A stretch of DNA of 64,000 nucleotides. Origin: Clostridiales bacterium (GTDB lineage: Bacteria; Bacillota; Clostridia; Saccharofermentanales; Saccharofermentanaceae). The position numbers and the translations under genes were made by a program. This document shows, in pieces, positions 36,765-46,710 of this stretch; within the stretch, counting starts at the first letter, position 1; each line of letters begins with the position of its first letter. The stretch spans positions 1 through 64,000 of the forward strand of contig JAFRQR010000002.1 of the NCBI GenBank assembly GCA_017428545.1, in the 5' to 3' direction. A model generated the notes under the pieces. That model was not told where the DNA came from, made no database searches, and saw only the letters and a program-made list of their open reading frames with translations.

Positions 36765-37696
36765 TAGCGCTGAACCAAATCGTTGATACGTACACGAAGT
36801 ATTTCGACAAGGTAAAGTGGATCTTTGCCGCTTGCCTTGTCGTTTTGCTGATCATTTTGCTCATTCACATTCTTGTTTCGGGAAGAAAAAGAAACTCTCC
36901 GGATGCTTCGGACGCTTCGGAAAAATCTGAAAAATCCCTGTATATGGACAATGGCAGATTCCGAATCGAGATCGGGAATGTCCAGGGGACGGGCGAAAGA
37001 GAAGAGCAGCAGGATGCATTTGCTTTTTCACCAAGTTCAAAATGGAAGGATAAAGGATTCCTTGCCGTGCTCTGTGACGGTATGGGCGGCCTGGATTCAG
37101 GAGCGGCGATCTCAAATAAGCTTGTTTCGGATATTATCGCCGAGTTCCCGTATTCTTTCGAGAAACTGAAAGACGGCTGGATCCTCGATGCCCTGTCCAA
37201 TGAGATATTCCAGAATTACGCAGGAAGAGGCGGTACGACTCTTATCATCACTTATATCAAAGATGATAAGATGTGGTTTGCATCTGTCGGTGACAGCGAT
37301 CTTCTGCTTTTGCGTAACGGCCGCATCTATGCGATGAATACCCGACAGGAGTATGGAAATACTCTTCTGATGAGAGCCGCGGAGGGCGCGGTCTCTATGG
37401 ATCAGGCGCTTTTCCATTCGGATGCGGCGGCGCTGACGGAGTTCATGGGCGCAAAGCATACCAATCCGGACTTTTCGATCGTTCCGTGGCAGGTCATGGA
37501 TAACGATGTATATTTGTTGTGTTCTGACGGTATCAGTGATACGCTTTCCTTTGAAGAAATCAGGGAGGCTATGATGCATACTCCTTCGGAATGTGCGGAA
37601 CTCCTTGAAAAAGGGATCATTCAGAAGAGTAAGAAATATCAGGATAATTACACGGCGATCATATTTGCCGTGCATAAAATAGGAGGTAATAGTTGA
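36758..37696 (+). CDS. Membrane-anchored PP2C-type protein phosphatase
   Basis: The 312-residue protein has one membrane helix (about 21-41), a short charged linker and a cytoplasmic PP2C domain. Metal-binding acids are seen in EQQDAF (Asp86), LCDGMGGLDSG (Asp107), SVGDSDLLLL, CSDGISD and DNYTAI. It should remove phosphate from Ser/Thr at the membrane, opposing the kinase four genes on. The start overlaps the FHA gene by 7 bp, so translation is probably coupled. The stop is 1 bp before the protease start. Confidence 0.9.
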   Translation: MVIALNQIVDTYTKYFDKVKWIFAACLVVLLIILLIHILVSGRKRNSPDASDASEKSEKSLYMDNGRFRIEIGNVQGTGEREEQQDAFAFSPSSKWKDKGFLAVLCDGMGGLDSGAAISNKLVSDIIAEFPYSFEKLKDGWILDALSNEIFQNYAGRGGTTLIITYIKDDKMWFASVGDSDLLLLRNGRIYAMNTRQEYGNTLLMRAAEGAVSMDQALFHSDAAALTEFMGAKHTNPDFSIVPWQVMDNDVYLLCSDGISDTLSFEEIREAMMHTPSECAELLEKGIIQKSKKYQDNYTAIIFAVHKIGGNS

Positions 37697-37697
37697 T

Positions 37698-39056
37698 ATG
37701 AAGTGGGTAAGACGTATCTTTATGTTTCTTCTGATACTGGCGATCGCGGGGTGTGGAGTGCTTGCATTCCTGAACTTCCGTGACTGGTCGGATGCCAAAG
37801 AAGAACTCGATGAAGTAAAAGCGGAAAAGTTCATTTCTGACGAAGAAGGGGTGGGATTTGCACCGGATGAAAACCAGAAATCTGTTGCTTTTATCCTTTG
37901 CGTAGCGGAGGATGGTTCAGGATATATTTACTGGGGTTCTTCCTTTGCCGTCGGATCTGATGTCGATGGAAAAGTCCAGTATCTGGTCACCAATGGTCAT
38001 GTCGTTCAGCCGCATAAAGAGTTGGGCTGTTCGATCCATGTAGTATTCGAGGACAACGAGATGGTTACTCCGGAAGTCGTTTTCTATGAAAATGATGAGA
38101 ATCTGGATATGTCCATTCTCAAACTTCCTGAACCTGTAAGCGTCAGAAAGCCTGTTGTTATCCGTGACTCGGATACTGTCAAAGCCGGTGAAAAATGTCT
38201 TGCTATCGGTTATCCGGATAAAGCAGCAGAAGTTGATTCGAATTTTTCCGGTGATATTTCCAGCCAGTCTGTCAACTCCGGTGTCATCTCTAACACAAAT
38301 GTCATACCGTCCCAAAAGGCTTATACGACATTCCAGCACGACTCCTTTATTTCTCATGGTAACTCCGGTGGTCCTCTGTTTGATAAGGATGGTTTCCTGA
38401 TCGGCATGAATACTCTCGGCCGTGAAGATACGGACAGCGTTAACTACGCCATCGTTTCCAACACGGTCATGGAGATTCTTGATGAATATGATGTAGATTA
38501 TGTGACCAGCGAGGACTATCTCGATGATATTGATAGTGAGCAGTCTGCTGCAAAGAAGAAGTTTGATAAGAAGCATGAAGCCGCTCTCTCCGATGCAGAG
38601 GATGAAGTAACAGAGGCCAGAAACAAGATGCTGGTATTTGTTATTGCGGCAGCTGTCTGCGCGATCGCTCTGCTTATCCTTTTCATCGTCGGTAACAAGA
38701 AAGTCGTTATGGTGGGTGAACAGGATGACGGAAAGAAGTCCTATCTTATTTGCACAAAGGGTATTTTCGCCGGCCAGTCTTTCGAGATGGCAGATAACAC
38801 GATGACGATCGGACGTGATAAGAACTCCTGTACATTTGTATTCCCGGAAGATACTCCGGGTATCAGTTCGAATCACTGTTCCGTCTACTTTGATGCCAGA
38901 ACGAAGACATTTGTCCTGACAGATAACGGTTCCACATACGGAACATATCTTAGTAACGGAAGAAAACTTACAAAGGGCGTTCCGGAAAAACTGGTTCCGG
39001 GCTCCACATTTGCACTTGCTGATAAAGCAAATGAATTTATGGTAGACAGAAAGTAA
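37698..39056 (+). CDS. Two-pass trypsin-like protease with cytoplasmic FHA domain
   Basis: The 452-residue protein has a membrane helix (about 7-27), an S1-type (HtrA-like) serine protease domain outside the cell (about 60-265), a charged helical linker (about 275-310), a second membrane helix (311-332) and a cytoplasmic FHA domain (about 355-445). The triad is His101 (VTNGHVV), Asp137 (NLDMSI) and Ser223 (GNSGGP). The FHA domain keeps IGRDK, SSNH and NGSTYGTYLSNG. No PDZ domain is present. The arrangement could let kinase signalling control an outside protease, or the reverse. The ribosome site is AGGAGG. Confidence 0.9.
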   Translation: MKWVRRIFMFLLILAIAGCGVLAFLNFRDWSDAKEELDEVKAEKFISDEEGVGFAPDENQKSVAFILCVAEDGSGYIYWGSSFAVGSDVDGKVQYLVTNGHVVQPHKELGCSIHVVFEDNEMVTPEVVFYENDENLDMSILKLPEPVSVRKPVVIRDSDTVKAGEKCLAIGYPDKAAEVDSNFSGDISSQSVNSGVISNTNVIPSQKAYTTFQHDSFISHGNSGGPLFDKDGFLIGMNTLGREDTDSVNYAIVSNTVMEILDEYDVDYVTSEDYLDDIDSEQSAAKKKFDKKHEAALSDAEDEVTEARNKMLVFVIAAAVCAIALLILFIVGNKKVVMVGEQDDGKKSYLICTKGIFAGQSFEMADNTMTIGRDKNSCTFVFPEDTPGISSNHCSVYFDARTKTFVLTDNGSTYGTYLSNGRKLTKGVPEKLVPGSTFALADKANEFMVDRK

Positions 39057-39061
39057 GTAAG

Positions 39062-39769
39062 ATGGATCACTATTCGTACACAAATGTCGGCGGACACGAG
39101 CCGAACTGCGATTATGCACAGGTCATTGAGCATGATGATCAGGTTCTGATCGTCCTTTGTGACGGTTTGAACGGCATGCCGAGCGGTGACCAGGCGGCTA
39201 AGATCATATCAGATGAGGCTATGGCGGCCTTTCTCCAAGGAGAAGGGCCTTCAGCCGTTTGTGTGACTGCGAATAAGAAATTCCGTGAAATGCAGTTTGA
39301 CAACGTGGATTTCAGAAGAGCCGGCGCTACGATCTGTGCCGTCCGTATCCGTGACGGAAAATGCGAATGGGCCAATGTGGGTGATTCTCATATCTATCAC
39401 TTTTCGAATGGAGCTTTGGCTCATCACTCAGTGGATGATACGCCGACTTATCGGTCCTTTGAACGTGGAGAGATCGATTATGAAGCAATCCGCGAGCAGG
39501 AAGACCGTACGGGAATGACGATCTGCATCGGACAAAAAGAAGAGATCGTTCCTCACGAAGAATCATTCGATATCGCAAAAGGCGACGGGATCCTCGTTTG
39601 TTCCGACGGTTTCTGGGAGTATGTCTACGAGACGGAGATGCTCATCGATCTTCATAAGTCCTATACACCTAAGGACTGGGCAGAGAAGATGATCCTTCGT
39701 GCTACACAGAGAAGTCATCTCAAAGGTGACAATCTGACTTTGGTAACTTACATTAAACAGGCAGGGTGA
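39062..39769 (+). CDS. Soluble PP2C-type protein phosphatase
   Basis: The 235-residue protein is a PP2C domain alone, with no membrane helix. Motifs are NCDYAQ (Asp17), LCDGLNGMPSG (Asp34; the usual DGMGG is changed to DGLNG), WANVGDSHIY, CSDGFWEYV and GDNLTLV, so the metal acids are kept. It should dephosphorylate Ser/Thr in the cytoplasm. It is the second phosphatase of the island; the two differ in location and probably in target. It sits 5 bp after the protease gene and 4 bp before the kinase gene. Confidence 0.88.
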   Translation: MDHYSYTNVGGHEPNCDYAQVIEHDDQVLIVLCDGLNGMPSGDQAAKIISDEAMAAFLQGEGPSAVCVTANKKFREMQFDNVDFRRAGATICAVRIRDGKCEWANVGDSHIYHFSNGALAHHSVDDTPTYRSFERGEIDYEAIREQEDRTGMTICIGQKEEIVPHEESFDIAKGDGILVCSDGFWEYVYETEMLIDLHKSYTPKDWAEKMILRATQRSHLKGDNLTLVTYIKQAG

Positions 39770-39773
39770 AGGC

Positions 39774-42173
39774 ATGGATACGAGTAAACTTTGTTTTGGA
39801 TGTTTTAGTGATCACGACGGTTCAGGTCCCTGCCCGCGATGCGGTTATGACCTGTCCAAGGCGAAACACCCATTTGTTGCACTTCCGATCGGAACGATCC
39901 TTAACGGCCGATATCTGACCGGACGCGTACTTGGCGTGGGCGGTTTCGGTGTCACGTATCTGGCTTTCGATATGACATTAGAGATCAATGTCGCGATAAA
40001 AGAGTATCTTCCGTCGGGCATCGCACTTCGCGATTCGGATCGTTACACGATGACCGTAAGTTCTCCGGAAGAACAGACGAAGTTCAATACAGGGGCAACC
40101 AAGTTCCTCGATGAGGCCCGCCTTCTCGCTAAACTCCGCGACGTGCCGAATATCGTTACGGTTCAGGATTATTTCCGTGAGAACAATACTGCCTATTTCG
40201 TCATGGAGTATATCGAGGGTGTCGACCTGATGAAGTACACACAGTCGAAGGGTGGAAAACTGCCGTTCCAGGAAGCACTCTATCTGCTTCTGCCGGTCAT
40301 CGACTCTTTGGCGCATGTTCATGCACATAATCTTCTGCATCGTGATATCAGCCCGGACAACATCGTTGTCATGAAAAACGGAAGTACAAGACTTTTGGAT
40401 TTTGGTGCTGCCCGTCTTGCCGTTGATACCGAAAAGAGTAAGTCCATCATCTTAAAGCATGGCTTTGCTCCGGAAGAACAGTACAGAAAACACGGAAACC
40501 AGGGGCCGTGGTCCGATGAGTATGCCCTTGCTGCCACGATGTACCTGATCCTTACGGGGGTAATGCCGCCGGATGCGATCGAACGAGTTCATGAAGATAC
40601 TTTGCAGTCTCCGATCGAACTTGGCGTGGATATTCCACAGTATGCCAATGATGCCTTGATGAAAGCGCTTTCCGTCAATGCATCCGGTCGTTTCCCGGAC
40701 ATGACTTCGTTCTCTGAAGCTCTGACGGGAAGAAAAGGAGCGGCGACTGTTCATTCAGCTTCTTATGCGGCTTCTTATACACAGCCTCAGGCTCCTTCTT
40801 CTGATGAACTTCCGACTGCGGGTAATTCGTATGATGACGGAAAAATGGTTGAGGGAAGAACCGTTGCCATGGATCAGGATTCTTCGGAGAATACGAATCC
40901 TGCGCAAAAAGTGCTTTCACCGTCGATCCTTGCTCCGGATCAGCAGAGCCAGAATCCGTCCGTACAGCAGACAGGCGGATCCGTTGCGGCACCCCAAACC
41001 CGGAAGAAGAGCATCTGGAAACGTCCGCTGACATATGTGATCGCGGGTATCGTGGCACTTGCCGGTATCGGTACGGCCGTCGGTGTCTACATTTCCCGGA
41101 ATTATGAATTCGGTACTTCCACGACCGCAAAGAAAACGACAAGAAAAACGCGCGCGACTGCGACAGATCCGAAACCGACTCCGAAGCCGACGATCCCGGA
41201 TCCTGATATTGCTACGGGAACAGATGTCAATGTATATACGGATAATGTCAGAAACTTTTCGATCTCGGCATCTACGGATTATGCTTTCCAGAACGATAAC
41301 GGCCTTTTCACGCTTACCCGATCCGATCAGACATGCACGGTCTACACGGATCTGATCGATGGAATTGAAGGTATGCGCGTAGATTCGCTCATGGATTTCA
41401 ATGCGCAGAGCGACAAGATCCTGACCTATTATATTCAGGATGTTCTTGGTTACAATGATCTGGTTATGACGACCGACTACTTTTATAAGCATACCTTTAA
41501 CGGCAATACGGCATTCGAGTATAGCGGCAATGCCTACAAAAACGGTCTGAACAATGATATTACCATCCTTGTTTATGAAAGGAAGGAAGCCCCGGGTGTC
41601 TTTGTGACTTGTGGTTTTATTCCGGCAGATGAGTATGGTATGTACGATCAGAATGATGTCGATTCTGTATCCGAGATCCTAGTCTCTTTGGCAGAAAAAT
41701 CCGAGCGGAACAGCGATTACGTATTTTATACGAGCGATGACATGCCGGAATTTGTTTACCGTTCTTCCGATGTTGCTTCCGTAACCGATGCAACGATCGG
41801 AAATGATATCAGAACTTTGGAACTCACTCTTTCCAATGTTACTGACCCGGATTCGAAACTGTTTATCATTTCGCTTGGATCTTTGGATTCGATCACGGCG
41901 GCTTGTACGGCGACCGAGCAGGCACTCGCTTTCCAGTATAAGTTCGGCGGATATACTTCGATGACTCCTGTACTTCGTACGAATAACGAGGTCAGGATCA
42001 GAGACTATACTCTCACTAAGATCGAAGATGAATCGAAGACCATGGACTGCACGGCTTGTGTGATCAATTTAAACGGCGAATTCTATTCGGTGATCGCCAC
42101 ATGCTGTAACCAGGAGGATCTTGAAAGCGTAACGCTTGATTTTACCTTGCTTGTTAAGACTATGGTCGAGTGA
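39774..42173 (+). CDS. Transmembrane Ser/Thr protein kinase with zinc ribbon
   Basis: The 799-residue protein has an N-terminal zinc ribbon (CFGC and CPRC, residues 7-23), a Hanks-type kinase domain (about 43-318), a cytoplasmic linker (about 320-415), one membrane helix (418-440) and an outside region of about 355 residues, Thr/Lys/Pro-rich then two beta-type domains. The P-loop is LGVGGFGVTY, the ATP lysine Lys76 (VAIK), the catalytic Asp191 in HRDISPDN, and DFG is 209-211. The usual catalytic-loop lysine is Ser193. The linker carries GRTVAMD (Thr363), the same motif as in the FHA protein. There are no PASTA repeats, so this is not PrkC. It is probably the sensor of the island. Confidence 0.9.
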   Translation: MDTSKLCFGCFSDHDGSGPCPRCGYDLSKAKHPFVALPIGTILNGRYLTGRVLGVGGFGVTYLAFDMTLEINVAIKEYLPSGIALRDSDRYTMTVSSPEEQTKFNTGATKFLDEARLLAKLRDVPNIVTVQDYFRENNTAYFVMEYIEGVDLMKYTQSKGGKLPFQEALYLLLPVIDSLAHVHAHNLLHRDISPDNIVVMKNGSTRLLDFGAARLAVDTEKSKSIILKHGFAPEEQYRKHGNQGPWSDEYALAATMYLILTGVMPPDAIERVHEDTLQSPIELGVDIPQYANDALMKALSVNASGRFPDMTSFSEALTGRKGAATVHSASYAASYTQPQAPSSDELPTAGNSYDDGKMVEGRTVAMDQDSSENTNPAQKVLSPSILAPDQQSQNPSVQQTGGSVAAPQTRKKSIWKRPLTYVIAGIVALAGIGTAVGVYISRNYEFGTSTTAKKTTRKTRATATDPKPTPKPTIPDPDIATGTDVNVYTDNVRNFSISASTDYAFQNDNGLFTLTRSDQTCTVYTDLIDGIEGMRVDSLMDFNAQSDKILTYYIQDVLGYNDLVMTTDYFYKHTFNGNTAFEYSGNAYKNGLNNDITILVYERKEAPGVFVTCGFIPADEYGMYDQNDVDSVSEILVSLAEKSERNSDYVFYTSDDMPEFVYRSSDVASVTDATIGNDIRTLELTLSNVTDPDSKLFIISLGSLDSITAACTATEQALAFQYKFGGYTSMTPVLRTNNEVRIRDYTLTKIEDESKTMDCTACVINLNGEFYSVIATCCNQEDLESVTLDFTLLVKTMVE

Positions 42174-44362
<2,189 letters not shown>

Positions 44363-44370
44363 AGCCTCAT

Positions 44371-44399
44371 ATTATAAATGCAATTGACGTTGATGTATA
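44371..44399 (-). promoter_or_regulatory. queA-tgt promoter
   Basis: On the minus strand TATACA (44399-44394) and TATAAT (44376-44371) are 17 bp apart. The -10 is 8 bp before the queA start, so the leader is very short or absent. Confidence 0.5.
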
Positions 44400-44413
44400 G
44401 TAGGTGGTATCAT
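44384..44413 (+). promoter_or_regulatory. dapA promoter, overlapping the queA promoter
   Basis: TTGACG (44384-44389) and TATCAT (44408-44413) are 18 bp apart. The -35 box lies inside the spacer of the divergent queA promoter. Confidence 0.6.
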
Positions 44414-44486
44414 TTTATGAGGTTTTCCGTGTTGTTGAAAACGCCGAAAAACCATTGAAATCTCAAAAGAAATGGAGGCATGAGTT

Positions 44487-45377
44487 ATGAAGAAGCCCGT
44501 TTTTGTCGGTTCCGCGGTAGCGCTGATCACACCCTTTAACGAAGGAGGTGTGGATACCAAAAAACTTAAGGCTCTTATTGACTTCCATTTAGCACATAAG
44601 ACAGATGCGATCTTAGTGGCTGCCACAACAGGTGAGGCGGCTACAATGCCGGATGAAGAACACCTTGCTACGATCCGTACGGTCGTAGAATATGTAAATG
44701 GCCGTGTCCCGGTTATTGCCGGTACGGGAAGTAACGATACCGCACATGGCATCAAGCTTGCAAAGGAAGCAACAGCGATCGGTGCCGATGCTCTTCTGGC
44801 CGTTACACCTTATTACAATAAGACATCCCAGGAAGGTATCTATCGTCATTTCAAGGCAACTGCCGAGGCGACACATCTTCCGATCATCGTTTATAACGTT
44901 CCCTCGAGAACGAATCTTAACATCGCTCCGGCGACGTATAAGAGACTTTCCGAGATCGAGAACATCATTGGTGTAAAGGAATGTAACATGAACCAGGTCC
45001 CGGAGACGGTAAGTCTTTGCGGTGACGACCTGATCCTTTATTCCGGTGAGGACGGACTTGTCGTTCCGCTCCTTTCCATGGGCGGTAAGGGCGTTATTTC
45101 CGTTGCGGCACATATCGTTCCGGAAACGATGCACGATATGGTCACTTCTTTCCTCAATGGCGATGTCAAGGGTGCCGCGAAGATGCAGGCAGAGATTATT
45201 CCGCTTGTAAAAGCACTGTTCTCGGACGTTAACCCGATCCCGGTCAAGGAAGCGCTGAACATCTTAGGCTGGGATATCGGTTCCTGCCGTATGCCGCTTT
45301 GCGATATGAGCGAAGACGGAAAGGCAAAGCTCGCAGAAGTTCTGAAGCAGTACGATCTTTCCTTCCACAAGGCCTGA
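44487..45377 (+). CDS. dapA: 4-hydroxy-tetrahydrodipicolinate synthase
   Basis: The 296-residue aldolase condenses pyruvate with aspartate semialdehyde, the first step of the lysine/diaminopimelate branch. Motifs are GSAVALITPF, the TTGEAATM segment, VPVIAGTGSNDT, YYNKTSQEG, VYNVPSRT and the Schiff-base Lys164 in GVKECN. The ribosome site is GGAGG. dapB follows after 33 bp, pairing two consecutive enzymes. No lysine riboswitch is seen in the 124-bp region upstream. Confidence 0.97.
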   Translation: MKKPVFVGSAVALITPFNEGGVDTKKLKALIDFHLAHKTDAILVAATTGEAATMPDEEHLATIRTVVEYVNGRVPVIAGTGSNDTAHGIKLAKEATAIGADALLAVTPYYNKTSQEGIYRHFKATAEATHLPIIVYNVPSRTNLNIAPATYKRLSEIENIIGVKECNMNQVPETVSLCGDDLILYSGEDGLVVPLLSMGGKGVISVAAHIVPETMHDMVTSFLNGDVKGAAKMQAEIIPLVKALFSDVNPIPVKEALNILGWDIGSCRMPLCDMSEDGKAKLAEVLKQYDLSFHKA

Positions 45378-45410
45378 TCTGTCCTTTATCTACAAGAAAG
45401 AGAGATATCT

Positions 45411-46175
45411 ATGTCACAAGTAAGAGTTTTCTTAAGCGGCTGTATGGGCCGTATGGGCCGTGTCATCACTGACATGTGCGCCGAATATGATGACACCGTG
45501 ATCGTTGCCGGTTCCGATGTCATCAGTAATCCGAATTCCACATTCCCGATCTATTCGGATCCGACGGAATGCAAGGAAGAATTTGATGTGATCATCGATT
45601 TTTCCCATGTCAGTGCTTTTGCCAAGATCACTGAACTGGCGGAAACGAAGAAGAAGCCGATCGTTATGTGCACGACCGGTCTTTCTGATGAACAGAAGAC
45701 CGCGTTAAAAGCACTGTCCGAGAAAGTCGGTGTTTTCTATTCGGGAAATATGTCCCTGGGCATCAATGTGCTTATCAATCTTGTAAAAAAGGCAGCTGCC
45801 CAGCTTTATCCGGACTTTGATATCGAACTTGTCGAGGAACATCACAACAAAAAACTCGATGCTCCGTCCGGCACGGCACTGATGATCGCCGATGCAATGA
45901 ATGACACATTGGGCGGTCAGCTGGAGTATGTCTATGAACGCCAGTCCAAGCGTGCACAGCGTGAAAAGAAGGAACTCGGCATCCATTCCATCCGCGGCGG
46001 AAATATCGTCGGAGAGCATAAAGTCATGTTCATCGGCGGAGAAGAGATCGTTACGGTTTCTCACAGCGCCCAGACGAGAAGCGTATTTGCAAGAGGTGCC
46101 GTCCGCGCCGCAAAGTATATGCTCGGAAAAGAACCGGGAATGTACGATATGCAGAAAATGATCGGAGACGATTAA
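45411..46175 (+). CDS. dapB: 4-hydroxy-tetrahydrodipicolinate reductase
   Basis: The 254-residue NAD(P)H enzyme reduces the DapA product to tetrahydrodipicolinate. The nucleotide motif SGCMGRMGR is at the N-terminus, and the family signature EEHHNKKLDAPSGTA with the catalytic His/Lys lies near residues 141-155. Length is normal. It follows dapA in the same operon and is followed after 43 bp by yajC. Confidence 0.96.
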   Translation: MSQVRVFLSGCMGRMGRVITDMCAEYDDTVIVAGSDVISNPNSTFPIYSDPTECKEEFDVIIDFSHVSAFAKITELAETKKKPIVMCTTGLSDEQKTALKALSEKVGVFYSGNMSLGINVLINLVKKAAAQLYPDFDIELVEEHHNKKLDAPSGTALMIADAMNDTLGGQLEYVYERQSKRAQREKKELGIHSIRGGNIVGEHKVMFIGGEEIVTVSHSAQTRSVFARGAVRAAKYMLGKEPGMYDMQKMIGDD

Positions 46176-46218
46176 CAAAAAACATATACTCAGGAAACAG
46201 AAACGGGAGGAATAATAC

Positions 46219-46692
46219 ATGTTTCATTTTGCTTTAGATGCTGCAAGTTCTGATGCAGCAGGCGCACAGGGTGCCAATCCTTTAATTATGATCGCGATCT
46301 TCGCGTTCTTTATCATTATCTGGTATTTCCTTGCACTTCGTCCGCAGAGAAAGAAGGAAAAAGAACTGAAAGCGAAGATCGAGAAGATGCGCGTCGGCGA
46401 TCAGGTCATTACGATCGGCGGTCTTGTAGGTAAGGTTGCCAATATCCGTGATGATGAGGTCACGATCATGACTTCTGCTGCCAATACACTTGTGACATTT
46501 AAGAAGAATGCCGTCAATACGATCATTTCCCGTGATGCAAAGGCAACTGATAAGTCTGCTGATAAGGCTTCTTCCGAAGAGAAGAAATCTGACAAGATCG
46601 TTCTGAAGAAGAAGGAAAAAGAGGCTTCTTCCGATACAGAGAAGGTTCAGGAGTCTTCCGAAACATCTGATCTCGGAGAAATCAAAGAGTAA
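46219..46692 (+). CDS. yajC: Preprotein translocase subunit YajC
   Basis: The 157-residue protein is the small accessory subunit of the SecDF-YajC complex. One membrane helix (about 24-42), then FLALRPQRKKEKE and the cytoplasmic domain RVGDQVITIGGLVGKV are typical. A Lys/Glu/Ser-rich tail (about 112-157) makes it longer than usual. secD and secF are not adjacent, and yajC sits between dapB and dnaG instead of next to tgt. The ribosome site is GGGAGGA. Confidence 0.92.
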   Translation: MFHFALDAASSDAAGAQGANPLIMIAIFAFFIIIWYFLALRPQRKKEKELKAKIEKMRVGDQVITIGGLVGKVANIRDDEVTIMTSAANTLVTFKKNAVNTIISRDAKATDKSADKASSEEKKSDKIVLKKKEKEASSDTEKVQESSETSDLGEIKE

Positions 46693-46710
46693 TCAAAAAG
46701 GACAGTAATA

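Noticed and set aside
44400-44486. Lysine riboswitch before dapA or lysC
   Set aside because: The leaders are too short (about 70 and 40 nt) and lack the conserved lysine-riboswitch core.
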